Below, piece after piece: positions 62,120-64,000 of a DNA stretch of 64,000 bases; the first letter of the stretch is position 1, and each line of letters begins with the position of its first letter. Location: assembly GCA_028023455.1 (NCBI GenBank), contig JAQFVV010006429.1:1133508-1197507 (forward strand). Reading direction: 5' to 3'. The stretch comes from Epiperipatus broadwayi (lineage: Eukaryota; Onychophora; Udeonychophora; Euonychophora; Peripatidae). The notes under the pieces are model-generated. The model saw only the letters and a list, made by a program, of their open reading frames with translations, was not told the DNA's origin and made no database searches. The position numbers and the translations under genes are program-made.

Positions 62120-64000
62120 CAATACTTTTATGTGCTTCTCTACATATAGACAAAACAGTATAAGTATAAACTATTTCTTCAGCAAGCTGATGACCTGTCT
62201 TGGTGAACTGATCCCTTCTAAATAATAGAATGGCTTATTGTCATGTTTAGGAGACATATAATCTTTTAATCTTGTAACTGTTAGCTTGCAATGAGTTTCC
62301 TTCAGTATCTATGCTGTCTAATATACACCTATATATGGGTTATATTTCCCTTAAAATCTGGCATGTGCTTCCATGTGAATCCAACTCAACAATTGTTTCA
62401 TTATTAGTAGCAATTGGATTCACTGATGCCTTGTCTTCAGTTATAATTTTATAATCATTATGCTGTCATAATCTATAAAACTATAAAAAAACTGTAACCA
62501 TTTTTTGCAATTTTTTTTTTATAATCAGATTGGAAACTAAACAATAATTAAAACAAGCCTTTCTTATTTTGATTAAGATAAATTAATGATTAATCCTTTC
62601 AAAAACAATCCTGTAAGTCATTTATCAAAATATGTTATAGAAGCTTTAATTTTAAAAAAATAAATGTAATCAAAATAGTGGAATTTTATAATTACCAACT
62701 TATCTATTGTAACATAAAAACATGCTTGTTTTAAATTCAAAATCAGAATTAATAAAATATTAATTAGACATTTTTAAATGTTCAATTTATAAAAAAATTA
62801 TTTAATATTTAACTGTTATTGCAATATAATGTATAAAATACCAACAAAATCTTTTTGTTTGTATTTATTTCTACTATTTTCTTCCACTTTAATTTAACAA
62901 TATTTTACATAATATACATGTATAATGAAAACAAAATTCATATTCTAACTATGTACTCATCATTTTTTTACACATTTGATAGGCATCTGACAGATAATAT
63001 AATATATAGTGAAATGCAATTTTGACATAGATCAACAATTTAGCCACTGGATTATAAATACACAATTCACCATGCACACCAAGAGAGATACCTCAATTTA
63101 GACACTATAAGCTACCCTAATGCTTGCTATAAATAAAAATGCAAAGTTATTTGCAAAGTCATGCTGCTTTGAGTTTTAAAGGCTGAAAAATAAAAAAAAC
63201 TATGCCTTGCTTATTTTTTGGAGAATTAAGAGACTGGAATCATGTCAGGAATATGTTAACTGTGGAAATCAGAAAGTGAGTTTGAACAATGCCTGAAATA
63301 TAACACTATATGGAGTTGCATGAAAACATAGTATTTTCAAGGCAATGATGAAATACTCCTTCCATTTTCAAAACTTATAATATAGCTAAATAATTTCCAA
63401 GAATCAAAAACCCAATTTTCTATTCAATTCTAAATATGACTTTGTTAAATATACATTAAAACTAATATTTTATAATTTATGATTGTTAAAATTCTTGTCA
63501 CATATTTCACAGTAATATTTAAAATTAATTCTGCATAAAATGTATTTTTTTTCTCAGATGTGGTTATATTTGAGATCATGTTGAGTGGAAATTTGTAATA
63601 ATGGCCACCAGTACTTAATCATCATCATTCCCACAGTTGTGGGGCCATTTATAGTTGCATGAACTCAGGGGGATTCTGGGGTGGTTGAAAATTATCATCA
63701 ACTCCAAGTCAACAAAATTAAAATATAAAATTAAATGTCAAATCAATGATGAATAACTAAGAGCAATGAGGACTGAAATGTTGAGCCTGAAAGATTAGCA
63801 AGTACTAACTATGAGTAACTATAAATTCATCAGTATTATACAAAAACAATAATCATTCATCATTATAAATGATCAACAATAAAATCAACAAACTATCTTG
63901 TGACTGGATTTGAGATGGGTCTAATACAGACAAGACTAATTATTTAGCTCTTGCTAACTTGAGACACATTATTTTAACAATAATTTGGATGCATAAATTT
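62116..64000 (+). repeat. 3.3-kb macrorepeat, copy 3 (cut by window end)
   Basis: Colinear with 58839-60850, with indels that shorten it by about 130 bp by 63897. Divergence from copy 2 is clearly higher than between the LTRs of the inserted array. Confidence 0.88.

Overview
The window looks like gene-poor, strongly AT-rich DNA from an animal nuclear genome, most likely an invertebrate. It has no operons, no dense reading frames and no recognisable host exon. It is full of microsatellites, decayed LINEs, a Ty3/gypsy relic, Penelope-like elements (PLEs), tRNA-derived SINE fragments, minisatellites and long tandem arrays. I cannot name the species. The mix of RTE-like LINEs, a Jockey/R1-type LINE, PLEs and core-bearing SINEs would suit a lophotrochozoan such as a cephalopod or an arthropod, but this is a guess.

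Layout. 1-4236: the end of a non-autonomous LTR-retrotransposon-like array (partial LTR, 720-bp internal part, 2.18-kb LTR). 5.2 kb: 3' end of an RTE-type LINE, minus strand. 6.95-9.0 kb: decayed LINE reverse transcriptase (plus), a SINE-like insertion and a LINE zinc-knuckle C-terminus. 9.2-12.0 kb: Ty3/gypsy pol relic (RNase H, integrase), an 80-copy (TAA)n, a polypurine tract and a probable 3' LTR. 18.3-19.0 kb: another RTE-type LINE 3' end (minus). 26.2 and 31.6 kb: minisatellites. 27.4-30.5 kb: an inverted satellite array of about 405-bp units. 34.3-35.0 kb: two fold-back repeats. 37.9-40.2 kb: two head-to-head PLE fragments with tRNA-like tails. 42.0-45.2 kb: an EN-RT LINE relic (minus). 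49.9-64 kb: a 3.3-kb tandem macrorepeat, interrupted inside a (TA)n tract by a second LTR-internal-LTR-internal-LTR array (51723-58792).

Most interesting: the 27.4-30.5 kb satellite carries a type I hammerhead ribozyme in every unit. The two cleanest copies (29977-30034 and 30385-30442) have the full CUGANGA/GAAA core, a 6-bp stem I with internal loop and outer helix, a stem II, a minimal stem III and an AUC cleavage triplet. Tandem units of this size with a short-stem-III hammerhead are what is known as metazoan retrozymes, which make self-cleaved, circularised RNAs. PLEs, long linked with hammerheads, lie 8-10 kb away. The array is arranged head-to-head around 28735, and its centre is full of unshared indels, which may be assembly or read error rather than biology.

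No intact protein-coding gene can be supported. The protein-like stretches are fragments of mobile elements carrying stops and frameshifts.
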